DNA of 20,496 bases from Prevotella sp. (GTDB lineage Bacteria > Bacteroidota > Bacteroidia > Bacteroidales > Bacteroidaceae): contig JAJPZD010000124.1 in the NCBI GenBank assembly GCA_021204605.1, forward strand, positions 1 to 20,496, given 5' to 3'. Made by a program: the position numbers and the translations under genes. The notes below the pieces were generated by a model. The model made no database searches. It was not told the origin of the DNA and saw nothing but the letters and a program-made list of their open reading frames with translations. The stretch's first letter is position 1, and every line of letters starts with the position of its first letter. Shown here in pieces: positions 7,394 through 15,164 of this stretch.

Positions 7394-7401
7394 CAAAGAT
7401 A
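7394..7401 (-). promoter_or_regulatory. -7 promoter box of the small gene
   Basis: The minus strand reads TATCTTTG, a full match to TAnnTTTG, 95 bp before the small ORF. No clear TTTG lies 20 bp further upstream, so the -33 element is weak or absent. Confidence 0.5.
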
Positions 7402-7550
7402 ATGCTGGAAAATTGAATTTAGAGAACGGAATTTTGAAAATCACTGATTTACTATCATTATTTTGACCTTTATCAAACTGGTTGATTTAGGTCAATATCT
7501 TATGTGTTTTTTTGAATGGAACACAACTGGGGTAACTTCACCGAATGTTG

Positions 7551-7586
7551 CAATAAAAAGGCTGGCCTCATGGGGGAAGCCAGCCC
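7551..7586 (-). terminator. Rho-independent terminator of the fimbrial/LRR operon
   Basis: On the minus strand GGCTGGC (plus 7579-7585) pairs with GCCAGCC (plus 7560-7566) over a 12-nt loop, and TTTTATTG follows. It begins about 90 bp past the LRR gene stop and ends the long leftward operon. Confidence 0.8.
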
Positions 7587-7676
7587 ATATATAGGTTATG
7601 TTGTTAGCACAAAACAGAAAACAATATAACCTTGACAAAAGTCTTTTTCAAATATCCTTATTGCGCTTTTTAATTC

Positions 7677-9545
7677 TCAACGCAGAATTTTTTTGCCGTT
7701 AATTATATAAATGCCTTTTCTCGACATATCATTCACACGCATTCCCTCAATGTTGTAAATCTCATCGGTAGAGTGTATTCCCTGTCCAACGGTTTCCACT
7801 GCCTGAATACCGGTTGAATTTATTTCAAGTGGATAATATGTCTGCTTGGCTTTTTGAATACTTGTGAATGTACTCTTCGGTATTACCAACCATGCGAGCT
7901 TTACACCTGAACTGTATGTCGTACTCTTTCCGTCGTTTGTTCCTTCCACAGTAAATGCTCCGCCATCTGTTGTAACTCCATCTCCCTCTCCTGCCCAATA
8001 GAAACCAAGATCGTCTTTATCAGAACTGCGATAGGATAACTTGTAATAATAATAATTACTGTTTTGGGATGTATCATCTTTGTAATTCACATCTCCATAA
8101 CTCTCGTTATTATTATTATTGCTTCTTATCACCGTGCCGAACATAATATTTGTTCCTGGTTTAGGATACGTTGTATCATCGGTATTGATGGTGGGATTGG
8201 CGTATGTGGCGCCTACAGAATCCTTCGGCCCTCTCACTAATATTGCCGTCCCCGCCGGAACTGTGTTTTTTGACTCATTGTTTCCATCATAGCACCAGTC
8301 TATCGTGAGAGTGCCTTTTTCATCGGCAGCAGTGATAACACCTCCCTCCAGCCCTGGCTGCAATGTATATGAATATGGACTGTAATGCGTAACGTATCCT
8401 TCTTCTGTGGTGATCGTTATCGTTACAGTGTCCTCCCGCATCTGATACCCTATATCACTCCAATCTTCTATATCGCACTTTGTGCCTTCATAATAGCCCT
8501 GACTGTCGTTTGTTGTATATTTCGTATCATAGTTAAAAGCCGCATCCTCCGGAACCACCAACCAACAATTTGAACACAGTTCAAAAGTATTAATACTACT
8601 GCTACCGCTCTTTGCAACACATGTCGCTGGAGTCATACCTTGTGAATATACGGTTGCAAGGTTTTTATCGCTCGTGAAAGCATTATACTGAATTGTCTTA
8701 ACATTATCTGTTATTATTACTGTTTCAAGACTTGAGCAACTCTTGAAACACTCTACAGGTATGTCCTCACAGCCAATTTTTACCCACGTGAGACTTGCAA
8801 TACTTTCAAATGCGGCATCTCCGATACTGGTTACGGATGTCGGTATTGTTAAATGCGAAAACCTGCTCTGATAAAATGCATAACTTCCTATTGTTGTCAC
8901 TCCTTCTGGTATGGAAAACTCACCGGCATCAAAATTCTCATTATAGTCCACCCTGTAAAAAGCGGAATCTCCAATCGTTGTCAATTGGGAGTTATCCTCT
9001 AATGTGATACTATCGATATATGATTTATTATTACTCCTCACATAAAATGCCTTCGCTCCTATGTATTGTATTGTTGCCGGTATATATAATGCCGTAATGT
9101 TATAGCATCCTTCAAATGCCCGATACCCGACACCCGTAACCGTGTATGTGGTATCTGTTCCTGTACCATCATTATGTACAACAGTATCAGGGATTTCTAT
9201 GTAACCATTGTAACCGGAAACACCAGTAACATCGGTAGGATCGGCAGCAGCTCCATTCTCATTATATTGAAAACTACTGCCATTCATGTGTGGCGATATT
9301 GTTTTGTATGTTACCTCTAAAGTAGGATTATCTGTATCTGTCGTAGTGATGTTGTAATAAAATCTAACAGTTCTTGTTTGTGATTCATTATTACTGTCAA
9401 TGTAGGTAAAAGTGGAATCTGCATAGAAATTATAACTTTCCGACATATCAGTCCACTCCTGCCCACACGCACTATTATAGCTTAGCATTGCCATAATAAG
9501 CAGCAATCCTTTGAAGTATATCTTTTTCATATCTTTCTTTTTCAT
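7677..9545 (-). CDS. BspA-like leucine-rich repeat surface protein
   Basis: The 622-residue protein has an N-terminal signal peptide (KKIYFKGLLLIMAMLSYNSACG) without a good lipobox. LRR_5 (BspA/Treponema-type) repeats follow from about 135 to 305, recognisable as AF-x-GC-x-I-x-ALYIPATIQYIG, AFY...FSIPEGVTTIG and SHLTIPTSVTSIGDAAF. A beta-rich region without a recognised family spans about 365-590, including an Asn run near 475. The last 27 residues (IYNIEGMRV...GIYIINGKK) look like the short C-terminal tail common on secreted Prevotella proteins and related to type IX sorting tails. BspA-like LRR proteins bind host proteins and mediate adhesion. Two ATGs, at 9545 and 9530, are both possible. 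The 29-bp gap to the upstream fimbrillin-like gene and the shared terminator place it last in the pilus operon, which suggests an adhesin role, though it may act alone. Confidence 0.8.
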   Translation of the reverse strand: MKKKDMKKIYFKGLLLIMAMLSYNSACGQEWTDMSESYNFYADSTFTYIDSNNESQTRTVRFYYNITTTDTDNPTLEVTYKTISPHMNGSSFQYNENGAAADPTDVTGVSGYNGYIEIPDTVVHNDGTGTDTTYTVTGVGYRAFEGCYNITALYIPATIQYIGAKAFYVRSNNKSYIDSITLEDNSQLTTIGDSAFYRVDYNENFDAGEFSIPEGVTTIGSYAFYQSRFSHLTIPTSVTSIGDAAFESIASLTWVKIGCEDIPVECFKSCSSLETVIITDNVKTIQYNAFTSDKNLATVYSQGMTPATCVAKSGSSSINTFELCSNCWLVVPEDAAFNYDTKYTTNDSQGYYEGTKCDIEDWSDIGYQMREDTVTITITTEEGYVTHYSPYSYTLQPGLEGGVITAADEKGTLTIDWCYDGNNESKNTVPAGTAILVRGPKDSVGATYANPTINTDDTTYPKPGTNIMFGTVIRSNNNNNESYGDVNYKDDTSQNSNYYYYKLSYRSSDKDDLGFYWAGEGDGVTTDGGAFTVEGTNDGKSTTYSSGVKLAWLVIPKSTFTSIQKAKQTYYPLEINSTGIQAVETVGQGIHSTDEIYNIEGMRVNDMSRKGIYIINGKKILR

Positions 9546-9574
9546 ATCGTTATATCTTTATGACGTAAAAACGC

Positions 9575-10765
9575 TTATTTTTTCTTGCTGAACCATCCCC
9601 ATCCTGATGCATTATCTTCGGATAATATCCATATTTTAGGTAGGTCCACACGGAAACGATAAAGATTGTTGCGCTGTATGTTGTATAAACTGCCTTCAGA
9701 TGTGCCATCCTCCGAGAAATATATGGAATATACAGTAGTAGGAAGTTTGTCTGTATGGTCATAATCTTCATCTTCATCAGCACATTCCAAAGTAAGCTCA
9801 ATATAGCACGTGTCTTCTTTGCTATTGTCGTATTCTGGTATATATGCCACCCATGTGCTGTCATTGCACTGGTACATATCAAGAGTTGGATTATTTGTTT
9901 GGTCGTCATTGCTGTTGTCTGTGCCTGTGAGGTGCAATGTGCTCACATAATTGTTATCTCCTTCTGCCCCCTGTCCGTAATCTTCCTGTGAATATACATT
10001 TAATGGCGCACAATAGCCTTTCGCATTATAATGACATATCTTCGCCGCCTTAATGGTTGCATAATAATAATTTCTGGTGGCGATACCCGCATCTATCAAC
10101 TCTACCTTTGCCATAGCCCTCAACAGTGTTACTGCTTCTAACGTCGTGGTCTTACCCTTTGCAAAACTTACGTTTTCGTATGAATGGACTCCATAGAAAG
10201 GTATCGAGACATTACTTAAATCGTCGGCTGAAGTCAATTTCGGACATGTGAACTGTGCATCAACAGATCCTACTTCCCCTTCGCATAGACTTTCTATTGT
10301 CGTAGTTGTACCTGTAAAATCTGTTTCTTCCGGGTAAGAACTCCAATTGGCTATGAACACTATCTTGAAATTACCACTGCTCAATGTATTTACCAGGTCT
10401 TCTTCGAGCTTCCCTGATACCGTGTATTCTGTCCCATCACCTGAAGATGTAAAACTATCCTCCTCAAAAGTGGCAATATACTGATTACTGCTGTCAAAGA
10501 AATATATCTTATGGCTGCTTATCTTATTCTCAACACTGTTGCCATCCTCATAGCCATCCTCTGCCGTGCCTCGTGTGGAAACAGTAAATGTCAATGTAGC
10601 CTGCGAGCCCGCTCCTTGATAATCGTTCTCCTCAATATCACTCGCACATGATATGATAGAAAATGGGATTATTACTGCTGACAGGCATAGCAGTGCCCCT
10701 GACAAGATATGCTGGAAAACTCTCCTTGCCGTACCCTTATTATAGTGTATGGTTCTTTTACCCAT
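9575..10765 (-). CDS. Fimbrillin-like lipoprotein, probable accessory pilin
   Basis: The 396-residue protein has a long N-terminal signal ending in a lipobox (SIISC, Cys40). A beta-rich domain follows with features of the Bacteroidetes fimbrillin superfamily: YFFDSSNQYIATFEE in the N-terminal half and the hallmark LLRAMAKVELID (compare ERLAAKV in the Mfa1 pilins), plus a final NLYRFRVDLPKIW strand. It lies directly after the Mfa2-type anchor, 18 bp downstream. That is where accessory/tip subunits (Mfa3-5 type) sit in type V pilus operons, and it is probably such a subunit incorporated into the fibre. The exact subunit class cannot be set by eye. The start at 10765 gives a basic stretch before the hydrophobic core; a shorter start is not obvious. 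Confidence 0.72.
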   Translation of the reverse strand: MGKRTIHYNKGTARRVFQHILSGALLCLSAVIIPFSIISCASDIEENDYQGAGSQATLTFTVSTRGTAEDGYEDGNSVENKISSHKIYFFDSSNQYIATFEEDSFTSSGDGTEYTVSGKLEEDLVNTLSSGNFKIVFIANWSSYPEETDFTGTTTTIESLCEGEVGSVDAQFTCPKLTSADDLSNVSIPFYGVHSYENVSFAKGKTTTLEAVTLLRAMAKVELIDAGIATRNYYYATIKAAKICHYNAKGYCAPLNVYSQEDYGQGAEGDNNYVSTLHLTGTDNSNDDQTNNPTLDMYQCNDSTWVAYIPEYDNSKEDTCYIELTLECADEDEDYDHTDKLPTTVYSIYFSEDGTSEGSLYNIQRNNLYRFRVDLPKIWILSEDNASGWGWFSKKK

Positions 10766-10783
10766 AGCTCTACTCCTTAATTT

Positions 10784-11797
10784 TTACAAGTTGCTGTCTT
10801 GGAGAACCACCTTCCATGAGTTGATGTAAATGTAGGAACTCATCCAAACAGAACCTTCTGATAGGAAAAATACCAAATCATACTCATCCTGACGGTCGAG
10901 AAACTCCTGGTCGGTCATGTCCCCATTATAGAAGTCCTTTATCATCAGGGCATACTCGATGAACGGTATTGAAAACACCGTCTCGCCTGTCTCGTTGTTG
11001 GTTACGGTTAGACGGGTATCCTGACCAGACACTAAACGGGCGGTGGTCAGTTCCGCAAGCACTGCCTCGTAACCCGTGCTCGTCTCGTCTCCTACACCTG
11101 CCTCTCCCACTCCAGTGTGCCAGGCGTAATAGGTCAACGGCTCGTCGGCAATAAGGTTGTTGTCCCAGTCCATCTTGCCGTTGCTGTCGGTAATCGTGAA
11201 CGTGAACTTGCTTGCGTCGATGCTCTCACCCGACAACTGCTGCAGCACCACACGTATCGAATTGGTGTTCTTCACCAATGATAACGTGTATTCGTGTGTG
11301 CCTGGCTTGTCACTGAACTCCTGATTCGCCACATACCCGTGATACAGCCTGTCGATATCGGTGTCGATATACCCACTGCCATCTCCCGCATAACTGCGGT
11401 TGAGCGTGCATGTCAGACCCGTATAGACACTTGCCGAAGGTATTGTGAAGGAACCCTTGTCCGTCGTACCGCACCAGGCAAGCATGCTGTACGTCCCTGG
11501 CTCAATGTCAACATCCATCGTATAACCCTCCACAGACAGGGCATCTCCCGATTCCGTCTTCTGCCATACTATGTTGCCTGAACCGTCTATAAGATAGAGC
11601 GTAACACTACTCACCTCGTGGGCAAAGGCATCTGCGTACTTCATGTTATAGTCATAACGAAACCTCACCTTGTAGCTCACAGAACAGTCGCCCTCTCCAT
11701 CATAAATGGCATTGTCGCAGGCGCATAATGTCATGCCGCTTATTAAAGCCGCCAGCAGGCTTGTAGCCGCAGCCCTTAGTCTTGACTTTATATTCAT
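10784..11797 (-). CDS. FimB/Mfa2 family fimbrial anchor subunit
   Basis: The 337-residue lipoprotein has signal MNIKSRLRAAATSLLAALIS and lipobox LCAC (Cys27). The segment YDGEGDC...VRFRYDYNMKYADAF, ending in HEVSSVTLYLID, is the signature of FimB/Mfa2 (PF08842) proteins, and the C-terminal YIYINSWKVVLQD is also typical. These proteins anchor the pilus in the outer membrane and stop or limit polymerisation of the major subunit. The gene follows the second Mfa1-type pilin by 26 bp, which matches the mfa1-mfa2 order of Porphyromonas. Confidence 0.9.
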   Translation of the reverse strand: MNIKSRLRAAATSLLAALISGMTLCACDNAIYDGEGDCSVSYKVRFRYDYNMKYADAFAHEVSSVTLYLIDGSGNIVWQKTESGDALSVEGYTMDVDIEPGTYSMLAWCGTTDKGSFTIPSASVYTGLTCTLNRSYAGDGSGYIDTDIDRLYHGYVANQEFSDKPGTHEYTLSLVKNTNSIRVVLQQLSGESIDASKFTFTITDSNGKMDWDNNLIADEPLTYYAWHTGVGEAGVGDETSTGYEAVLAELTTARLVSGQDTRLTVTNNETGETVFSIPFIEYALMIKDFYNGDMTDQEFLDRQDEYDLVFFLSEGSVWMSSYIYINSWKVVLQDSNL

Positions 11798-11823
11798 TGT
11801 CTTATGGTTTTTCTTCTTGTCAA

Positions 11824-13260
11824 TTAATTCCCGTCTATCGTCTCACCATAATCAACATCTACCTCCTGGACCTTCCATGGAAGAATAGTTGTTGAGAACT
11901 TTATGTTGTAATCTTGATTGCCCGGCACGATGACCTCCTCCTCGTTCTCAATCCCCGTACCAAGGTCACTCAATTGGGTGATCGTTATCGTATAATGGTA
12001 GTTGCGGACAACACCGTATTCTCCTTCTGACAATACATCCTCATCATTATCATTATATGTATGTCTTATTGGTATGTTGTAATACATCAATCCTTCTGTA
12101 TAGCCGGTAAGGTCTGTTAGCGCATTGCCTTCCACATCGCATGCCCTCGCCTTGATCAATACACTGGTGATTGCCGATGAATTGAGATCCTTGATAATAC
12201 CGTCTTCTCCTACCGTATTCGTATTCTCCGCGCAAAAATCACTGTTGCCCATATCTGTAAGCCCGTCTTTAAGACTGACATATTTAAGATAACTGCTCAA
12301 CCTTGTTGATGCACTTTCCTCATCGTCATCTGTGTTGCCTTGTGAGTTATCCTCCGGATAATCCTCAGAACTGCCTAATCCATAGTTGAACGACTTCGCC
12401 CAATAGCAACGCGTGTTTGCCGCATCATTCCATGACCAGCCTCCTAATGGATTATCAATATCTTCTATATTCTTGAATATGTTCGATTCCCTTGCAACTG
12501 CATTGATTTTCCAACCAAGTATCTCTACATATTGTGTGTCATTTATTTTGTATAAAGTCCTACTGTCTTCTCCCGAAAGATTTACAGTCCCGTTTGTCAG
12601 ACTGCCTATTTCCACCGTTACCTTTGCGGCAAGACGTTCTATAGGAATGTCTATAACTTGTGTGATGTCTGACAAATCCGACGGTACATGACCTTCGACA
12701 AAGTCTCCCTCTCCAATTTCCGTTACGAAATTGTATGGACGGTCTTCATCTGAATAGGTTGACGTGCTCATCACTAAATTATTATTATTGCTGCCATCAT
12801 ATACTGGCGACAAATCTTCCTCTGTCTTTATCGCCTGCATTTCCGCAAGTGTATTGCCATAATTAAAACCTGAAGGCTGATTCAATACCGTAACAACATA
12901 TTTAGGATAGGCTTTCCCCGTCATATCTGTCAGTATTACTATTTTCTTACCGGTAACACTATAGTCGCTGAAATCTATTTCTCCCTCTGTCACCAAATAA
13001 CCCTTAGAGTCGTAAAAATAGAAATGTGCATTGGCAACAACATCGTCATCACCGGCATTTAACAACATTGGACTCCCTCCTGACGTGATGTTGACAGGCA
13101 AATAGGCCTCGTCACTGTCGAATACTCGCTCACCGCTACTTACCAATGGCTCATCTCCCGTACAACCGCTCACTGACAATATGATAAAACATACTATCAC
13201 GCTCCCGACTTCTGCCGTGATTTGTCGTAATCTCCTTTCTATCTTATTCTTTCGTATCAT
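11824..13260 (-). CDS. Mfa1 family fimbria major subunit, second copy
   Basis: The 478-residue lipoprotein precursor has a basic N-terminus, a hydrophobic core and lipobox VSGC (Cys33). Features of Mfa1/FimA pilins are present: AHFYFYDSKGYLVTEGEIDF, YPKYVVTVLNQP, ERLAAKVTVEIG, GLMYYNIPIRH and GEYGVVRNYHYTITI. In this family the precursor is exported as a lipoprotein, cut by a protease near the first strand, and polymerised by donor-strand exchange. The C-terminal beta strands (FSTTILPWKVQEVDVDYG) would be the donor region. It is clearly paralogous to the pilin encoded just upstream but about 50 residues shorter. It may be an alternative stalk subunit. No promoter is visible in the 279-bp gap before it. 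Confidence 0.88.
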   Translation of the reverse strand: MIRKNKIERRLRQITAEVGSVIVCFIILSVSGCTGDEPLVSSGERVFDSDEAYLPVNITSGGSPMLLNAGDDDVVANAHFYFYDSKGYLVTEGEIDFSDYSVTGKKIVILTDMTGKAYPKYVVTVLNQPSGFNYGNTLAEMQAIKTEEDLSPVYDGSNNNNLVMSTSTYSDEDRPYNFVTEIGEGDFVEGHVPSDLSDITQVIDIPIERLAAKVTVEIGSLTNGTVNLSGEDSRTLYKINDTQYVEILGWKINAVARESNIFKNIEDIDNPLGGWSWNDAANTRCYWAKSFNYGLGSSEDYPEDNSQGNTDDDEESASTRLSSYLKYVSLKDGLTDMGNSDFCAENTNTVGEDGIIKDLNSSAITSVLIKARACDVEGNALTDLTGYTEGLMYYNIPIRHTYNDNDEDVLSEGEYGVVRNYHYTITITQLSDLGTGIENEEEVIVPGNQDYNIKFSTTILPWKVQEVDVDYGETIDGN

Positions 13261-13415
13261 ATTGTCAATATAAATTTTTTTGCTCGTTTTATATATTTTG
13301 TCACAGACTTACGCCTGTTGCTATTTTTCAATTTATGTTCATAGACCGAAATATCGGCATGTCCCTTTTTCTCCAATTTCTGGACATCCACAATATCGCT
13401 CTTTCCATTTTGCCT

Positions 13416-13488
13416 CTCTGTTCCCTCCCTACGGGGGAGGGTTAGGATGGGGCTCCTATTGAGGGAGTTAGAGGGGGCTCTGTTCCCT
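13416..13488. repeat. GC-rich dispersed intergenic repeat
   Basis: CCCTCCctacGGGGGAGGG (from about 13423) forms a hairpin-like core followed by GTTAGGATGGGGCT and a degenerate second unit. It is flanked by an 11-bp direct repeat, CTCTGTTCCCT, at 13416-13426 and 13478-13488. The core closely matches the sequence at 20348-20380. Such elements are common between genes in Bacteroidetes. The flanking duplication could be a target-site duplication or chance. Confidence 0.55.
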
Positions 13489-13495
13489 TTTTAAT

Positions 13496-13523
13496 CCAGT
13501 CAGGCGGATTTCCGCCCGACTGG
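13496..13523. repeat. Strong intercistronic hairpin between the two pilin genes
   Basis: CCAGTC-a-GGCGG (13496-13507) pairs with CCGCC-c-GACTGG (13512-13523) around a 4-nt loop, giving 11 GC-rich pairs with one mismatch. It lies 16 bp past the stop of the first pilin. No T run follows on the minus strand, so it is more likely an mRNA-stabilising or attenuating structure than a full terminator. Confidence 0.65.
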
Positions 13524-13539
13524 TGAATAGTTATATAAT

Positions 13540-15132
13540 TTATAAAGCTGCATTTTGTTCTACTTCATTCCATGAAAGGATCTTGATATCCGCAGGAACA
13601 TAGTAGTATGTTGGATTTGTAGTATCATCTGGAATAATTGTATCTCCTTCATCTTCTACTCCAACACCAAGATTTTCCAATGATGTAATAGTTACAACAT
13701 AGTGGTAGTTACGCACAATGCCGTAATAACCTTCTGATATTGCGTCATTTGTTATTTGGTCGTTAGCATGCTCAATAGGAATGTTGTAATACATTAATCC
13801 TTGATAGTAATATGTAAACTCTATATTATCAAATAGTGTTGAAGTATCAGATACTTGAGAAATCGTTCCATCGTCACCTTTTTGGTAAACTGTTGTCCCG
13901 CTCGCAACAGATATGCTTCCATCACTTATCGTTAAACTTTCTTTTGTGAGGGCTGTACTACCATTTTCGTCTGAATACAGGTCATTATCATATATTAAAG
14001 TGGATTTGAATGCATCCTCTGTGAAAAGCAATCCGTTATAACGTACTAATGTAACAGCATTTCCCTCTGAATCTGATACCTGTGCCTTTACCACAATACC
14101 GGTGATTGCCGGTGAGCCCTTACTCTCAACTGATTTGTTCGTGTTTTCCGCACAATACACGGTCACGCCATCACTTGTACAATCTTTGAGACCATCTGCC
14201 TTCAAATCCACATAATCCAAACCGGAAATCTTGCCGTTTGACACAGTTGAATTATAATAATATGATGCGCACCATTTGCTGTGGTGGTTAGAAGCATCGT
14301 TCCACCATGTTCCGGTCAGATCGGAGATGTCTTTCATCATATAGCTATCACCTGCTGTTGCATTGAGCTTCCAACCCAAGAACTTAACATATAGGTCTGT
14401 TGCTACCTCATCATTGCCTGCCTCGTCGGTATTTGTTTCTCCTGCTATTGTCTGGACGAGTTTATATCCTTTTTCTCCAATTGCATCCGCAACAGCACTA
14501 CCGACTTTTAAAGTTACCTTTGCAGCCAAACGCTCTACGTAGATGTCAACAGGTGTTGCTTGATCCACTGTTGTCTCGTTTAAAACAAAATTATCATTGC
14601 TCAATTCCGTAACGAAACCGTAATCCGTACTTGCGCCTGAATAGCTTGAGGTACTCATAATGAAATTATCTCCGCTCAATATACTGCTAACCGTTTTCGT
14701 CTGTAATTCATCAAGTGTATTGCCATGATCAAAGTTGTCAGGCTTATTCAATACAGTTACTACATATTTAGGATAACCCTGACCTGTCAATCCTTCAAGA
14801 ATCACCACATTGCTGCTTTGCTTTTCGATGTTGCCGCTGCCATCGCTCCATGTAGCAGTATTAGTACTACTGCTGAAATCTATCTCACCCTCAGTCACAA
14901 AACTGCCTTGTTCATCATAAAAATAGAAATAGGCATTGGAAACAGCACTCTCATTCTCAGAACTTGCCGTATAGGTTGCCCTCGTAGAACCTCCGACTTC
15001 CGACAGATTCACTTTCAGATAAGCCACATCACTATCGAAAACCTTCTGTGTGCTGCTTGCAAGGTCGATGTCATCACTTGAACATGCGCACAATCCGGCA
15101 CATGCCAACATTGCAAATAAAATTTTTTTCAT
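13540..15132 (-). CDS. Mfa1 family fimbria major subunit, first copy
   Basis: The 530-residue lipoprotein precursor has a short signal (MKKILFAMLACAGLCAC, lipobox LCAC, Cys17). It shares the Mfa1/FimA hallmarks with its downstream paralogue: AYFYFYDEQGSFVTEGEIDF, YPKYVVTVLNKP, ERLAAKVTLKVG, GLMYYNIPIEH and GYYGIVRNYHYVVTI. It differs by an insertion of about 80 residues between the VSDSEGNAVTL stretch and the QGLMYYN motif, rich in Ser/Thr/Asp (ENGSTALTKESLTISDGSIS). The C-terminal strands (YYVPADIKILSWNEVEQ) probably serve as the polymerisation donor. As the first pilin of the operon, upstream of a stabilising hairpin, it is the likely main stalk protein. It follows the DUF3868 gene by 32 bp. 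Confidence 0.9.
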   Translation of the reverse strand: MKKILFAMLACAGLCACSSDDIDLASSTQKVFDSDVAYLKVNLSEVGGSTRATYTASSENESAVSNAYFYFYDEQGSFVTEGEIDFSSSTNTATWSDGSGNIEKQSSNVVILEGLTGQGYPKYVVTVLNKPDNFDHGNTLDELQTKTVSSILSGDNFIMSTSSYSGASTDYGFVTELSNDNFVLNETTVDQATPVDIYVERLAAKVTLKVGSAVADAIGEKGYKLVQTIAGETNTDEAGNDEVATDLYVKFLGWKLNATAGDSYMMKDISDLTGTWWNDASNHHSKWCASYYYNSTVSNGKISGLDYVDLKADGLKDCTSDGVTVYCAENTNKSVESKGSPAITGIVVKAQVSDSEGNAVTLVRYNGLLFTEDAFKSTLIYDNDLYSDENGSTALTKESLTISDGSISVASGTTVYQKGDDGTISQVSDTSTLFDNIEFTYYYQGLMYYNIPIEHANDQITNDAISEGYYGIVRNYHYVVTITSLENLGVGVEDEGDTIIPDDTTNPTYYYVPADIKILSWNEVEQNAAL

Positions 15133-15164
15133 AAGTTAATAATTTAAGTTAGTTATTTTAATTT

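Noticed and set aside
8107..8124. ATT/AAT trinucleotide run in the LRR gene as a phase-variable microsatellite
   Set aside because: It encodes an in-frame Asn run. Changes of whole triplets would not switch the frame, and the tract is short.
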